A DNA stretch of 64,000 nt from Ignavibacteriaceae bacterium (GTDB taxonomy: Bacteria; Bacteroidota; Ignavibacteria; Ignavibacteriales; Ignavibacteriaceae), in NCBI GenBank assembly GCA_008933765.1, contig WBUK01000011.1, positions 62,001-126,000 of the forward strand, read 5' to 3'. The notes beneath the pieces are model-generated. The model saw only the letters and a list, made by a program, of their open reading frames with translations, did no database searches and had not been told where the DNA came from. How positions within the stretch are numbered: position 1 is the first letter of the stretch; each line of letters opens with the position of its first letter. Position numbers and translations under genes: made by a program. Below are positions 8,363 through 17,696 of this stretch, in pieces.

Positions 8363-9628
8363 ATGTCATCAGCAGCGGCAAAACTTTTCGCAACAAACAA
8401 TTACCCAAACAACGCGAACAACCCAAACAGCCCAAACAACACTTACAAAATCATTAATAACCAAACAAACGGGGAAAAAATGAGCTGGTTAATACCCCTT
8501 ACTCAACTCGATAACGAACAAAAAGGAATTTTGCAGAGCGTCAGAAACTCGCCCGGAAAGAATTTTTGGATAACGGGTTACGCCGGAAGCGGGAAATCGG
8601 TTCTCCTGATTCATATTGCTCTCAATCTGAAAGAGAGAAACCCGAACGCACGCATCGCAATTGTCGGGTTCACCCGTGCATTGGTTGACCAGCTGAACAC
8701 CGGCATCCCGTTCGAACTGAAACAAAGCATAAGTCTGTTTACTGTTTATGGTTTCATGCAGGACTACAGGGAGTGGGATTTCGTTCTTGTGGATGAAGTG
8801 CAGGATTTAAAACACGATTTCTTCGTGAAACTGAGCAGAATCAAAGCGAAAGTTATCGCCGCCGGGGATATGAACCAGTCAATTTATGATAACACCTGCC
8901 CCGAAGCAGATATAATAGAGTATTTGGATTTGGATATCCGCAGGCTGAACATAATCCATCGTCTCAGCCGGAGTGGGCGCCGGGTGGCAGCCCCTTTCTG
9001 CAACGATAAGGCGGGGTTTATGTCCGCTTCACTAAGTTCTGCTGTTGAATTGCGCCCTTCTTTGGTATCGGCAAAAAACAGAACCGAAGAATTGAAGTGG
9101 CTATCGGAAACAGCCGAAGAATACGCCCGGAAAGGGTATCAGACTGCTATACTTCTGCCTACACATGAGATTATTAAGAACTTCATCATCGATTTGTGCA
9201 GAGTAAAAAAAATAAACGCGGGGTTTGTAAAAGAAAAAAGCCCGGTGCAGTTTTATCAGGAATACTATGAAGATATTAATTTCGGGCTTCGGAATGCGGG
9301 GTTGAATTATCGTTATCTGGGCAACGGAGCGGGTGATCTGCGTGAGTTCCGCAACTCAAAACAAGTGTTGGTTATGACCTGGCACAGCTCCAAAGGGCTT
9401 GATTTCGAAGTTACTTTCCTGCCGTTTTTAACGAGTGATGCCACAATTTACGCCGGGAACAAACCCGCAGAAACCCTCTTCTTTGTGGCGCTTACCCGTG
9501 CACGGGAGCAGATGTTCCTTTCTTACAGCAATCTGAAACACCGTTTCCTGGGGATGATCGATTCTTCCGCCATAAACAAAATAAACGCCGCGGCAAAATC
9601 CGGTTCAAACCAAACTTTAGCATTTTAG
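8363..9628 (+). CDS. UvrD-like superfamily 1 helicase
   Basis: This 421-aa protein has Walker A GYAGSGKS (about residues 73-80), a DEVQD Walker B, AGDMNQSIYD (motif III-like), and near the C-terminus TWHSSKGLDFE (motif V) and VALTRAREQM (motif VI). It is short for UvrD/Rep and resembles the compact UvrD_C_2 class. It would unwind or translocate on nucleic acid. It is the first gene of the csm operon, 8 bp before the 474-aa unknown gene, so it may assist CRISPR adaptation or interference; that is inference. The start at 8363 has AAGGA upstream, but residues 1-39 are Asn-rich low complexity, and ATG 8480 (MSWLIPL) could be the true start. Confidence 0.85.
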   Translation: MSSAAAKLFATNNYPNNANNPNSPNNTYKIINNQTNGEKMSWLIPLTQLDNEQKGILQSVRNSPGKNFWITGYAGSGKSVLLIHIALNLKERNPNARIAIVGFTRALVDQLNTGIPFELKQSISLFTVYGFMQDYREWDFVLVDEVQDLKHDFFVKLSRIKAKVIAAGDMNQSIYDNTCPEADIIEYLDLDIRRLNIIHRLSRSGRRVAAPFCNDKAGFMSASLSSAVELRPSLVSAKNRTEELKWLSETAEEYARKGYQTAILLPTHEIIKNFIIDLCRVKKINAGFVKEKSPVQFYQEYYEDINFGLRNAGLNYRYLGNGAGDLREFRNSKQVLVMTWHSSKGLDFEVTFLPFLTSDATIYAGNKPAETLFFVALTRAREQMFLSYSNLKHRFLGMIDSSAINKINAAAKSGSNQTLAF

Positions 9629-9636
9629 GAGAAAAT

Positions 9637-11061
9637 ATGTATTATTTACCTGTAACCGTCTTGGAATTTACGAGCAAATACCGCATGGGGGCAATCAGTG
9701 CGCCGGAAGAATTTCTGATGAAAGAATTGCAGCCCGACGGGTGCTCCGAGCCCCTTCTGGAACATTTCTGCGGATTGTTCGAAGAGGAAGTGGATATTAT
9801 TTTCATCGGGTTCGAAAATTTTTCTTCCGGAGAGGGGAATTGGGCGCAGGTGCTTTCGCATGACATAACCGAGGTTCGTCCCTTATCCGATGGGGCGCGT
9901 GCATCGTTGGCTGCTAAACTGAGTGACTTGTATATCGGCGAGCCTGTTCCCGAAGCCCTTGCAATTAAGGTGCTCGAGTTCAGGAACAAAGAGTTAGCAG
10001 AGCGGGGTGCGGCTTTTTTGCGCGGGGTTTTCAATATTTCCGAAAAAGCTGTCGTATGGGAGTGGGTTGACAGCTGGATGGCTGCCCTTGAGTTGTTCAG
10101 AAGGGATCATCTTTTTACCCCTGAATCGGTCGCTGAGTGTATGATGACTTATGAAAGACGAAAAAGTTTTGAAAGGAGCGACATCGGCTTCTTCGAGGAT
10201 GCCGTAAGCCTTCTGAAGGGGATTTTGGGTGTACCCGAGGACTACAACAACAGGAAAAAATACCCGAACCGGAAGGAAATTGATAAAGCAATTAATCAAC
10301 TGAACGACCTGGCGGTCTTTAGAAACGAACTTATAGCGTCGGAAGCGACCGATATCCGGAATTTCATCTGTTTGGTAAGCAACCATCCGGTGGTAAATGA
10401 GATTAACGGTCAGATTTCCGAAGGAATTGGCGGTGCTCTTAACCCCATTCTGATGATTTTGTTCTATCTGAAGTTCAGGGCAATGATCCGGAACGGATTG
10501 GATGAGTATTTGCAGGAAGATTTCAAACGCACTGCGAGCGACCTGCTCACGGTTGCGCCGGCTGAAGCTTCAACGGCGCTGTATTTAGCCGGGCTGCGCT
10601 TTGGAATCGTTGCTTTTACCCCGATGTTCGGGTTGAAAAACAGGGCGAGTGCGCCGGTGGTGCACACAATGCACACAGACCGTGTTGTGCTTGATGGAGT
10701 GTCGCCATCGCAGGAGGGTGCCCGTCATTCTGAAAAGGCAACCCGCTCGAAAGCCCGGAAAAGCACAAAAAAAGAACCCACTGCTAAACCTGAAGGTAAA
10801 ACGAAAAAAAACCCGCTCGGGAAAGCTGAGTATGATGGAATGAAAGAACCGGTTGCGAAAAACCAATGTGTGGTTGTGGCCCCGGAACCGGAGGTATGGA
10901 AACAGAAGGCGTATTCGGACAGCCTGTTCCCTGATGAAGAACCGGAGGCGCAGAGCAAACCGGAAGATAGCAATCCGCGCAGATCTAAAGCCACATCCGC
11001 GCAAAATCCGAAGAAAAAGGCGGCGGGCACAATCCGGAAGAGGATAAATCAGAATGTCTGA
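9637..11061 (+). CDS. Unknown 474-aa protein of the csm operon
   Basis: I do not recognise this protein. Residues 1-330 look globular and mostly helical, with no catalytic motif I can name. Residues about 350-474 are a low-complexity tail very rich in Lys, Pro, Glu and Ser (KSTKKEP, GKTKKNP, NPKKKAAG), likely disordered and able to bind nucleic acid by charge. It starts 8 bp after the helicase stop, behind AGGAG, and precedes cas10 in the same direction. Co-operonic position makes it a candidate partner of the helicase or of the Csm complex; no sequence motif proves that. Confidence 0.8.
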   Translation: MYYLPVTVLEFTSKYRMGAISAPEEFLMKELQPDGCSEPLLEHFCGLFEEEVDIIFIGFENFSSGEGNWAQVLSHDITEVRPLSDGARASLAAKLSDLYIGEPVPEALAIKVLEFRNKELAERGAAFLRGVFNISEKAVVWEWVDSWMAALELFRRDHLFTPESVAECMMTYERRKSFERSDIGFFEDAVSLLKGILGVPEDYNNRKKYPNRKEIDKAINQLNDLAVFRNELIASEATDIRNFICLVSNHPVVNEINGQISEGIGGALNPILMILFYLKFRAMIRNGLDEYLQEDFKRTASDLLTVAPAEASTALYLAGLRFGIVAFTPMFGLKNRASAPVVHTMHTDRVVLDGVSPSQEGARHSEKATRSKARKSTKKEPTAKPEGKTKKNPLGKAEYDGMKEPVAKNQCVVVAPEPEVWKQKAYSDSLFPDEEPEAQSKPEDSNPRRSKATSAQNPKKKAAGTIRKRINQNV

Positions 11062-11281
11062 AAAAAATATTCGAAGTTTTATGAAAACAGTGTTTGATTT
11101 TTCAAAAAAATGTAGTAATATGTACCCTGAATTTCGAAGATTTTTAACAAGGGGGTACTCCTGCAGCCTCCTCAACAATACACACAATTTTTTGATTCAT
11201 CAAGCAAGCGTAAAAGCCGGGTTTACATCCGGTAACTACGGATATTTTTACTTCGGGAGCATAAATGGGAAAAAGCAATAA
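11054..11281 (+). CDS. Possible 75-aa ORF bridging the gap before cas10
   Basis: This ORF overlaps the end of the 474-aa gene by 8 bp and the start of cas10 by 17 bp, filling the only large gap in the operon. A GAGG stands about 12 bp before its ATG. The protein (MSEKNIRSF...) has no motif I recognise. The overlap pattern fits a translationally coupled small gene, but a chance ORF in a noncoding gap is at least as likely. Confidence 0.22.
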   Translation: MSEKNIRSFMKTVFDFSKKCSNMYPEFRRFLTRGYSCSLLNNTHNFLIHQASVKAGFTSGNYGYFYFGSINGKKQ

Positions 11282-13673
11282 ATATTCAGTTGCCTTAGCC
11301 GCACTTCTAAGCGATATTGGAAAAAGTAACCTGAAGCCGGCCGCCGGCGTTCAAAACACAGTGGAAGAGGCGATGGCATTTTTTGACGCGGCTTTCAACG
11401 GACAAAGCAAGGTGATTGCCTTAAGGGATGAAATCAGGCAACTTCTTGAAAACAAGGAAAACCCGATACTAAGGCTTACCGCTAATGCAAGCGAACACGA
11501 AGCCGGTGCCCGGGGTAACGACCGCAAGGTTCAAAGCAAGCCGCTGTTTTCCGTCCTTTCATTGGTTGAAACGGGGCGACCGTTGCCGAAAGGTGAGAGC
11601 TATTACCTCCCCGGCACTTCAAGTATTACAGATTGTTACCCCCGATCCGCCGGTTTACCAACAGTGGATGAACTGCAGGCTGCATCTGACAGTGTTTACC
11701 AAAATCTGCTGAACGACATCCACTCCATTCAGGATTCAGAGCCGGAGCAATTGATTGAAACACTGCTGTTTCTCTTCGAAAAGCACCTTTCTTACACACC
11801 TTCCGCCCGCTATCTGAGCAAACCGGATATTTCGCTGTTCGATCACCTTAAATCGACCGCAGCGCTTGCGGCATGCTACAACGAGACGGATAACGAAGAA
11901 AAACCATTTTTAATTGTGGCGGCGGATGTAAGCGGAATTCAAAATTTCATCTATTCGGAAACTAACCCGATCGAAAATATTCAGAAGGGGAGATCTAAGC
12001 AGTTCCGCGGAAAATCTTTCTATCTCTCGTTGCTTACCGATACTTTCAGCAGCTATCTGTTGCGCGAGGCGGGGGTTTCTTCAGCTAACCTGCTGATTAA
12101 CGGCGGCGGGCACTTCATTTTGGTCCTCCCGAACAGCGGGAATATTCGTAAAAAGATGGATGAAGCGAGAAAGAAGATTCAGACCTGGTTCTACAAAACC
12201 TACCGCGGCGAACTTAACCTGATTTTGGAAACCCTTGAAGTTGATGAAGAGCTTTACCAAAACTTCCCGAAATGGCACGGAAAGATCGCCAACAAACTTA
12301 CTGCCGCAAAAAAACAGAGAAGTATTCAGTTTCTGCCCGATATTTTTAAACTTAACCTTGATACTGCCCCGGTACAATATATTGCAAGCCCCAACAAAGA
12401 AGATGAAGACAGAGAGGATTGGGAGCGCCTGAATGGTTACGAGAAATTCCTTTACAGCCTCACTGTTATGTTCCAGGAGATCGGCGCTGTTATTCCGAAA
12501 GCCAAATTTATTTTGCGGAAAGATACACCGGCTGACAGAAAACCGGCGTACAACCGAAACCAAAGCTGTGCGGAAATTGCTTTCCCCGCCTTTGGGATTA
12601 CATGGCTGATCGCTTCATCGGTGAAAGATGTGAACAAGTGGTTGGAAAATAACCCCGGCGGCAACACTTCGGTTTACTCCGTTAATTCCTTTGAGCTGAC
12701 CGGCGGTCTGAATGTCGCCGAAGAAGAAGCCGCGCGGATGGCGTTCGGCACGAAACTTATCGGGAAATATGCGCCCGCAGTTCAGGGAGGTGACTCCGTG
12801 CTCGAGTTCCCCGCACTTGCCGAGCTTAACACCGAAGGTGAAAAGAAATTGGGCTATCCGCTCCTCGCAGTCCTTAGGATGGATGTTGATAACTTAGGCG
12901 CCGTTTTCAGTTTTGGGCTTGAAAGAGAAAATGACAGCGAGAGTATCCGCTCGCTTTCAAGAACCGTGAACCTTTCCCGTCTGTTGAACCTCTTTTTTAC
13001 CGGTTATATCAATCAACTTGCCGAAAAACGGAAAATTTACATCACTTACTCCGGTGGCGACGATCTTTTTGTGGTCGGCTCCTGGATTAACGCCGTTGAG
13101 TTTGCCTTTGAAGTCCGCGAGGCGTTCAATAAGTTTTCCGGAGGCAACTCTAACCTCTCTGTTTCCGCAGGAATGTACCTCTGCAAGGAAAACTATCCGA
13201 TCCATAAAGCGGCGGCGCACGCCGGAAGTGCGGAAACGAGTGCAAAAAATTCATCACCCGACAAGGACAGTATTTCCCTCTTTGGGAAAGAAATGAAGTG
13301 GAGCCGCGCTAAGGAACTGCTGAATTACGGGAAGGCTATCGACTCGTTGGTTGAAACTAATAATGAAGACGAGAAGATTTCGGCGAGCTATGTCCATTTT
13401 CTGCTAAGCCAAACTTCTAAAATGTTGAATGATGATAAAAAGATCGACCTTGAAAAATATTTCAAAGGAATGTTTAAAATTAAATATTCGTTAGCGCGCA
13501 AGCCGAGAAATATCGATTACAAAGCAATACAGGAAGACAGCAACAAAACAAAACCGAACAAGAAAGTTGAGTTGTTCGGCCGCCTGATTAACAGCGAAAA
13601 AAGCACCGAATTAATTCAGGATTTTGTCGTGCCCGCTTCCTATGTAATTTTTAAAAACAGAACCACCAAATAA
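11265..13673 (+). CDS. cas10: Cas10/Csm1, type III-A, HD motif degenerate
   Basis: Cas10 is the large subunit of the Csm complex. The palm domain that makes cyclic oligoadenylate carries an intact GGDD at residues 597-600 (YSGGDDLFVVG), preceded by MDVDNLGAVF; an earlier palm has DVSGIQNFIY at about residue 225. The N-terminus ALAALLSDIGK (10-20) aligns with the HD signature LLHDIGK of Csm1, but His is replaced by Ser, so DNA cleavage by the HD site is doubtful. The N-terminal HD region also looks short. Start at 11265 has GGGAG upstream. The next gene, csm2, follows after 12 bp with a strong AAAGGAGG. Presence of csm2 fixes the subtype as III-A. Confidence 0.95.
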   Translation: MGKSNKYSVALAALLSDIGKSNLKPAAGVQNTVEEAMAFFDAAFNGQSKVIALRDEIRQLLENKENPILRLTANASEHEAGARGNDRKVQSKPLFSVLSLVETGRPLPKGESYYLPGTSSITDCYPRSAGLPTVDELQAASDSVYQNLLNDIHSIQDSEPEQLIETLLFLFEKHLSYTPSARYLSKPDISLFDHLKSTAALAACYNETDNEEKPFLIVAADVSGIQNFIYSETNPIENIQKGRSKQFRGKSFYLSLLTDTFSSYLLREAGVSSANLLINGGGHFILVLPNSGNIRKKMDEARKKIQTWFYKTYRGELNLILETLEVDEELYQNFPKWHGKIANKLTAAKKQRSIQFLPDIFKLNLDTAPVQYIASPNKEDEDREDWERLNGYEKFLYSLTVMFQEIGAVIPKAKFILRKDTPADRKPAYNRNQSCAEIAFPAFGITWLIASSVKDVNKWLENNPGGNTSVYSVNSFELTGGLNVAEEEAARMAFGTKLIGKYAPAVQGGDSVLEFPALAELNTEGEKKLGYPLLAVLRMDVDNLGAVFSFGLERENDSESIRSLSRTVNLSRLLNLFFTGYINQLAEKRKIYITYSGGDDLFVVGSWINAVEFAFEVREAFNKFSGGNSNLSVSAGMYLCKENYPIHKAAAHAGSAETSAKNSSPDKDSISLFGKEMKWSRAKELLNYGKAIDSLVETNNEDEKISASYVHFLLSQTSKMLNDDKKIDLEKYFKGMFKIKYSLARKPRNIDYKAIQEDSNKTKPNKKVELFGRLINSEKSTELIQDFVVPASYVIFKNRTTK

Positions 13674-13685
13674 AAGGAGGAGATT

Positions 13686-14090
13686 ATGCCTTTAGAAAAT
13701 CTCAACGGAGTTAAAGACCTTTCGGAAATCAAACCGGAAGATATTGACAGTATTGGCAAAACGATGGGCAAAAGTTTAGTTGACCGTGAAGTGAAAACTA
13801 ACCAGCTCAGGAATTTTTATTCTTCCATCATCTCAATAAGAACAAAATTAAGAAAAGAGAAGAGTGTAACTCCGGCGATAGAGAGGGAATTAGTGCTCTT
13901 GAAGCCTAAGCTTGCATACGCAACCGGCAGAAACAAAAAGGTTATGGAATTATACAATTTAATGCAGGACGGTATCGGTGCTACCGTATCCGAAAATGTG
14001 AGCGATAAGAAAGCAGCGCTTGCTAACCTTATTTCAATTACGGAAGCGATTGTTGCCTACCATAAATTTCACGGCGGAAAAGATAAATAA
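13686..14090 (+). CDS. csm2: Csm2, small subunit of the Csm complex
   Basis: This 134-aa helical protein carries the Csm2 pattern VKTNQLRNFYSSI near residue 37, LLKPKLAYATGR in the middle, and a C-terminal EAIVAYHKFHGG. Csm2 is the small subunit that lines the crRNA-target duplex in type III-A complexes. It has an excellent ribosome site (AAAGGAGG) and sits 12 bp after cas10 and 11 bp before csm3. Its presence separates III-A from III-B and III-D. Confidence 0.93.
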   Translation: MPLENLNGVKDLSEIKPEDIDSIGKTMGKSLVDREVKTNQLRNFYSSIISIRTKLRKEKSVTPAIERELVLLKPKLAYATGRNKKVMELYNLMQDGIGATVSENVSDKKAALANLISITEAIVAYHKFHGGKDK

Positions 14091-14101
14091 AGGAGTTAAA
14101 G

Positions 14102-14848
14102 ATGTCATTCGAATTTAAAAAAAATATTATAATCAGAGGCCGGATCGAGACCCTCACAGGTATGCACATCGGCGGAAGTAAAGAAAAACTTGAAATTGGC
14201 GGTGTGGATAGCCCCGTTATCCGCGATCCATTCACTCAGCAGCCTTATATTCCCGGCTCTTCTCTGAAAGGAAAAATGAGGATGCTCATTGAATTTGCAC
14301 ACGGGAAAGTTGTAAATTCCGGAAAACCTTATGAATCAGACGATCCGGATGATGAAATCTGCCGTGTTTTTGGAAACTTCGTTAAAGGCACTAAGGGGGG
14401 GCCCACAAGGCTAACAGTACGGGATGCGTATCCAACGAAAGAAACGATTGAAATGTGGGAAGGGATGGAATCTGAACTTCTTTTCACCGAGCTGAAACCT
14501 GAAAACTCGATAGACCGGTTGACCTCCGAAGCTAACCCCCGTTTTCTTGAAAGAGTGGTTAAAGGGTCAATGTTTAACTTTGAGATGATCTACAGTGTTT
14601 ACGACGATAAAGATGAAGAGAATCTTAAAATCGTTTATCAGGCAATGCGGCTGCTTGAGCACTCCGGTATCGGTGGGAGTATCTCAAGGGGATACGGAAG
14701 AATTGCCTTTTATCTTGCTGACCCCGTTGAGGTGGCTGCCGAAGATTATATAACCGGAAATGAGAGATACAAAGAGAGCACTGCCTCTGTTTCCGATGAG
14801 GATACTTCGAAGCTTAAAACATTAGACAATTTAGAACCGGTGAATTAA
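14102..14848 (+). CDS. csm3: Csm3, RNase backbone subunit
   Basis: This 248-aa RAMP protein forms the helical backbone of the Csm complex and cuts target RNA every 6 nt. The N-terminal block GMHIGGS is followed by GGVDSPVIRDP; Asp36 in it corresponds to the catalytic Asp of Csm3. PYIPGSSLKGKMR (48-60) is the RAMP Gly-rich motif, and a second Gly-rich loop (SGIGGSISRGYGRI) lies near residue 195. RNA cleavage should therefore be intact. AAAGGAG precedes the start. Tight spacing on both sides (11 and 19 bp) shows operon structure. Confidence 0.96.
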   Translation: MSFEFKKNIIIRGRIETLTGMHIGGSKEKLEIGGVDSPVIRDPFTQQPYIPGSSLKGKMRMLIEFAHGKVVNSGKPYESDDPDDEICRVFGNFVKGTKGGPTRLTVRDAYPTKETIEMWEGMESELLFTELKPENSIDRLTSEANPRFLERVVKGSMFNFEMIYSVYDDKDEENLKIVYQAMRLLEHSGIGGSISRGYGRIAFYLADPVEVAAEDYITGNERYKESTASVSDEDTSKLKTLDNLEPVN

Positions 14849-14867
14849 GACCAATAAAAGGGATGAA

Positions 14868-15941
14868 ATGAAAATTGTTTATTTAACTCCGAAATCTTCA
14901 TTCCGGGAGACAATGAGGTCAGACAGTCTCTGGGGCTTAATCTGCTGGGGGGTGCGAACCCTTTGGTCGGAGGAAGAGCTTTTGGCTATGATCGAGGGCT
15001 ACAATTCCGGTGCCCCGTTGAAGGTCTCTTCCGCTTTTAAGTGGATAAATACCGACAGCGGCCTCCGGCGGTTTTTCCCTAAGCCGTTGTTGCCTCCGTT
15101 TGACCTTTCAGATTTACTCGAAGGGAAGCCCAAAAGCGAAAAAATGAAGATTTTCAGCAATCTGAAGAAGTGGCGAAGCCAAAAAACCGTTTCCGAAGAA
15201 GTTTTCTTTAGGTTCATTACCGGTGATTTGGATGAAAAAGGCTTCTTTACCGATGAGGCTTTGTGGGCTTCTGACTCAATGAAAAAAAGATTCAGGGTTG
15301 AGACCACCATTCACAACTCGATAAACAGACTGACTGCTTCCGCGAACAAACCGGTTGACCCCGAGAACCCTGAGCAGAGTGAAAAAGGCTTTGGCGGTCC
15401 GTTTACGCGGGAAAATGTTTTTGCCAAAGACGCCGGGCTTTTCTTCCTGATTGATGGTGAGCCTGAGTATTTGGAAAAAGCTGAGGCTGCCCTTAGGCTC
15501 TATTCTCATATAGGGTTTATGGGAGATTCTTCCGTGGGTAAGAGCCACTTCGATATAAGATTTGAAGACTTCGCAGCACCATCCGTTGATAACCCTTCCG
15601 GGTTTGTTACGCTTTCACTATTTATCCCGACTGAAGAAGAAGCGGCGTTCTTTTCAGCCGGCGTAAACAACGCAAACGAAGAGGGAAATAACAACGGAGA
15701 ACCGGGCGCTGCCCCTTATTATGAACTTGAAACACGGAAAGGGAAGGTTAGCTCGGCTCACTTGAGTACTGAAGATTTTTGGAAAAAATCGGTCCTCGCT
15801 TTTCGTGAAGGCTCTTATTTCCCCGGTATGAAAAAAAATAATTACGGAACACTGAAAGAAGTAAAACAAACCGGGGGGGAAAGCGGGTTCACCGTATATC
15901 AGTCCGGTATTGCATTTAATCTTCCTGCGAGGTTGAAATGA
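14868..15941 (+). CDS. csm4: Csm4, crRNA 5'-handle-binding RAMP
   Basis: This 357-aa protein shows the Csm4 N-terminal pattern MRSDSLWGLICWGVR (LRSDtLFGal type) and KVSSAFKW, and C-terminal RAMP-like segments. Csm4 caps the complex next to Cas10 and holds the 5' tag of the crRNA. Its stop overlaps the csm5 start by 4 bp (ATGA), a coupled arrangement typical of this gene pair. Confidence 0.9.
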   Translation: MKIVYLTPKSSFRETMRSDSLWGLICWGVRTLWSEEELLAMIEGYNSGAPLKVSSAFKWINTDSGLRRFFPKPLLPPFDLSDLLEGKPKSEKMKIFSNLKKWRSQKTVSEEVFFRFITGDLDEKGFFTDEALWASDSMKKRFRVETTIHNSINRLTASANKPVDPENPEQSEKGFGGPFTRENVFAKDAGLFFLIDGEPEYLEKAEAALRLYSHIGFMGDSSVGKSHFDIRFEDFAAPSVDNPSGFVTLSLFIPTEEEAAFFSAGVNNANEEGNNNGEPGAAPYYELETRKGKVSSAHLSTEDFWKKSVLAFREGSYFPGMKKNNYGTLKEVKQTGGESGFTVYQSGIAFNLPARLK

Positions 15942-17632
15942 AATTAAGAATTAAAACTATCACCCCGCTGCACATCTCTACGGGGAAAGATTTGGAAACG
16001 CTCGATTATGTGTATCAGGATAACTTTATCTACAGGCTGCACTTGGAGAAATCGTTGGAGATTCTGGCAACCGAAGACCCCGGCGTTTACTCTAAGTTTT
16101 CCGACTGGGTGGATGCCAAGATCGGAAGCCTTCTGAAAACTGATGACAACAAGGAGCAGAGCGAAACCCGGAAAACCACAAACCTGAAAGAGTTTTGCAG
16201 GGTTAAATACCCGCAATCCGGCATTTTTTCCAAAGTGCTGGAGGGGGCAACACTTTACAAAGCGTTTGCACCTTTTGGGCGCGGCGAAAGTTCCCTCCTG
16301 AATGAACAGATTAAAGACTCTGCTAACAAACCCTACATCCCCGGTTCAAGCATTAAGGGGGCGATTAAAACTGCGCTTGCCGCAAATGCCTGGAGTAAGT
16401 TGAGCGATGGTGAAAGAAAGAAAGTTTTGGGTGATGAAAAAACCCGTGTGCTAAAAAAGAACAATCGTATAGAATATTCAGACGAACCTTTAATGAATCA
16501 TCTGTTTACCTGCAGGGTCGTTCCTGATGAACAAAGGTGGAGAAACAAAAAAATATTTTTTGACCCTGCGCGCTTCAGCATAATGAGGTTTTTTCACTTT
16601 TCCGACGCACACATCGTTGAACCTTTCGGGGAAAACGCTCTCGAGGTACTGCCCGTTTATCTCTATCTGAAAGGGAAAGAACCGCAACCGCAAACCAACT
16701 CCCAGGAAGTTATCCCCAAAGGGGTGGTATTTGAGTTTGATTTCAGAGTTGATGTTGAAGGGCTGTACACCGCCTTCAGGGAAAGTAAACATCCAAAAGG
16801 GATGTGGCGCGATTTAAGCACCAAAATTGAACGGCTGTTTGATGTAAAGTTGGATAATGTGGCGAAAGGTGATTACGAGAAACTCCTTACCGACGGGCTT
16901 TTTTCCGTACTTGGTGGGGTTCAGGCGGTTGAAAAGTTTAATCAGGACCGGGCTTGGCTGAGAGAGTTTCTTAAAATATCCGGAGGCGGAGGAATTGCGC
17001 CTGATGCGGCTGAAAGGCTCAATGCGTTTATCGGCGACAGAGTCTCCGAGGTAGGCGGGACTATTAAGATCGGATGGGGTTCCGGGTTTACCTCGACTAC
17101 CATTTTTAACCCTTTGAAGACCTCTGACAAAGAGTTTGTCAGGGAGATGTTTAAAGAACTCGGGATTGGGGTCAGAAAAAGTAAAGGAGAGAAAAAGAAT
17201 GCGCCTGTTGACTTAGACAATTTCCCGAAATCAAAAAGGATGACTGCGCAGTCGATAACTTCTCCTGAATTTTTCCTCGGCTGGGTTCAGATTGCACCGG
17301 ATTTGAAGCCGGAGCCTTTTGTGAGGAAAAAGATTGAAATGGTTACCGAGAAAGAACCTCTTACAAGAGAAGAATGGATAAAAGAACTTCAGAAAGAAAA
17401 CGAGAGCCAAAAGCCGAAGAACAATCAGGCGGTAAGGATGAATGCTGTCGTTCTAAGGTCTGAACCGCCTTTTATTTTTGTGCAACTTCTGCACAGTGAA
17501 TTTAATGCTGAGTATAGAGTTAAATACCCCGCCGGTTTACAGGCAGATACTTTGGTAACGGTGCAGGTTACTTTTCAGAAAGGGAAAATTGTTAATCAAC
17601 CGACACTTCCAAAACCGTTAAATCAGCCATAG
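15938..17632 (+). CDS. csm5: Csm5, with extended C-terminus
   Basis: Csm5 is the RAMP subunit at the 3' end of the crRNA. Visible motifs are ITPLHISTG at the N-terminus and PYIPGSSIKGAIKTA (about residues 131-145), plus a Gly-rich loop KIGWGSGFTS near residue 381. At 564 aa it is long for the family (usually about 350-420). The extra C-terminal part (about 410-564) has a charged helix and then a beta-rich segment (MNAVVLRSEPPFIFVQL ... VTVQVTFQKG) that could be a small OB-like domain. It overlaps csm4 by 4 bp and is 64 bp from cas6. Confidence 0.9.
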   Translation: MKLRIKTITPLHISTGKDLETLDYVYQDNFIYRLHLEKSLEILATEDPGVYSKFSDWVDAKIGSLLKTDDNKEQSETRKTTNLKEFCRVKYPQSGIFSKVLEGATLYKAFAPFGRGESSLLNEQIKDSANKPYIPGSSIKGAIKTALAANAWSKLSDGERKKVLGDEKTRVLKKNNRIEYSDEPLMNHLFTCRVVPDEQRWRNKKIFFDPARFSIMRFFHFSDAHIVEPFGENALEVLPVYLYLKGKEPQPQTNSQEVIPKGVVFEFDFRVDVEGLYTAFRESKHPKGMWRDLSTKIERLFDVKLDNVAKGDYEKLLTDGLFSVLGGVQAVEKFNQDRAWLREFLKISGGGGIAPDAAERLNAFIGDRVSEVGGTIKIGWGSGFTSTTIFNPLKTSDKEFVREMFKELGIGVRKSKGEKKNAPVDLDNFPKSKRMTAQSITSPEFFLGWVQIAPDLKPEPFVRKKIEMVTEKEPLTREEWIKELQKENESQKPKNNQAVRMNAVVLRSEPPFIFVQLLHSEFNAEYRVKYPAGLQADTLVTVQVTFQKGKIVNQPTLPKPLNQP

Positions 17633-17696
17633 TAACCGGCTGTTAATCGCATATTTGGGAACTTAAAACTTAGGAAACCGTAACGACAATCAGAGG

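Noticed and set aside
10585-11187. 200-aa minus-strand ORF opposite the unknown csm-operon gene
   Set aside because: It is the mirror of the Lys-rich tail (Arg/Phe-rich) and runs against the operon.
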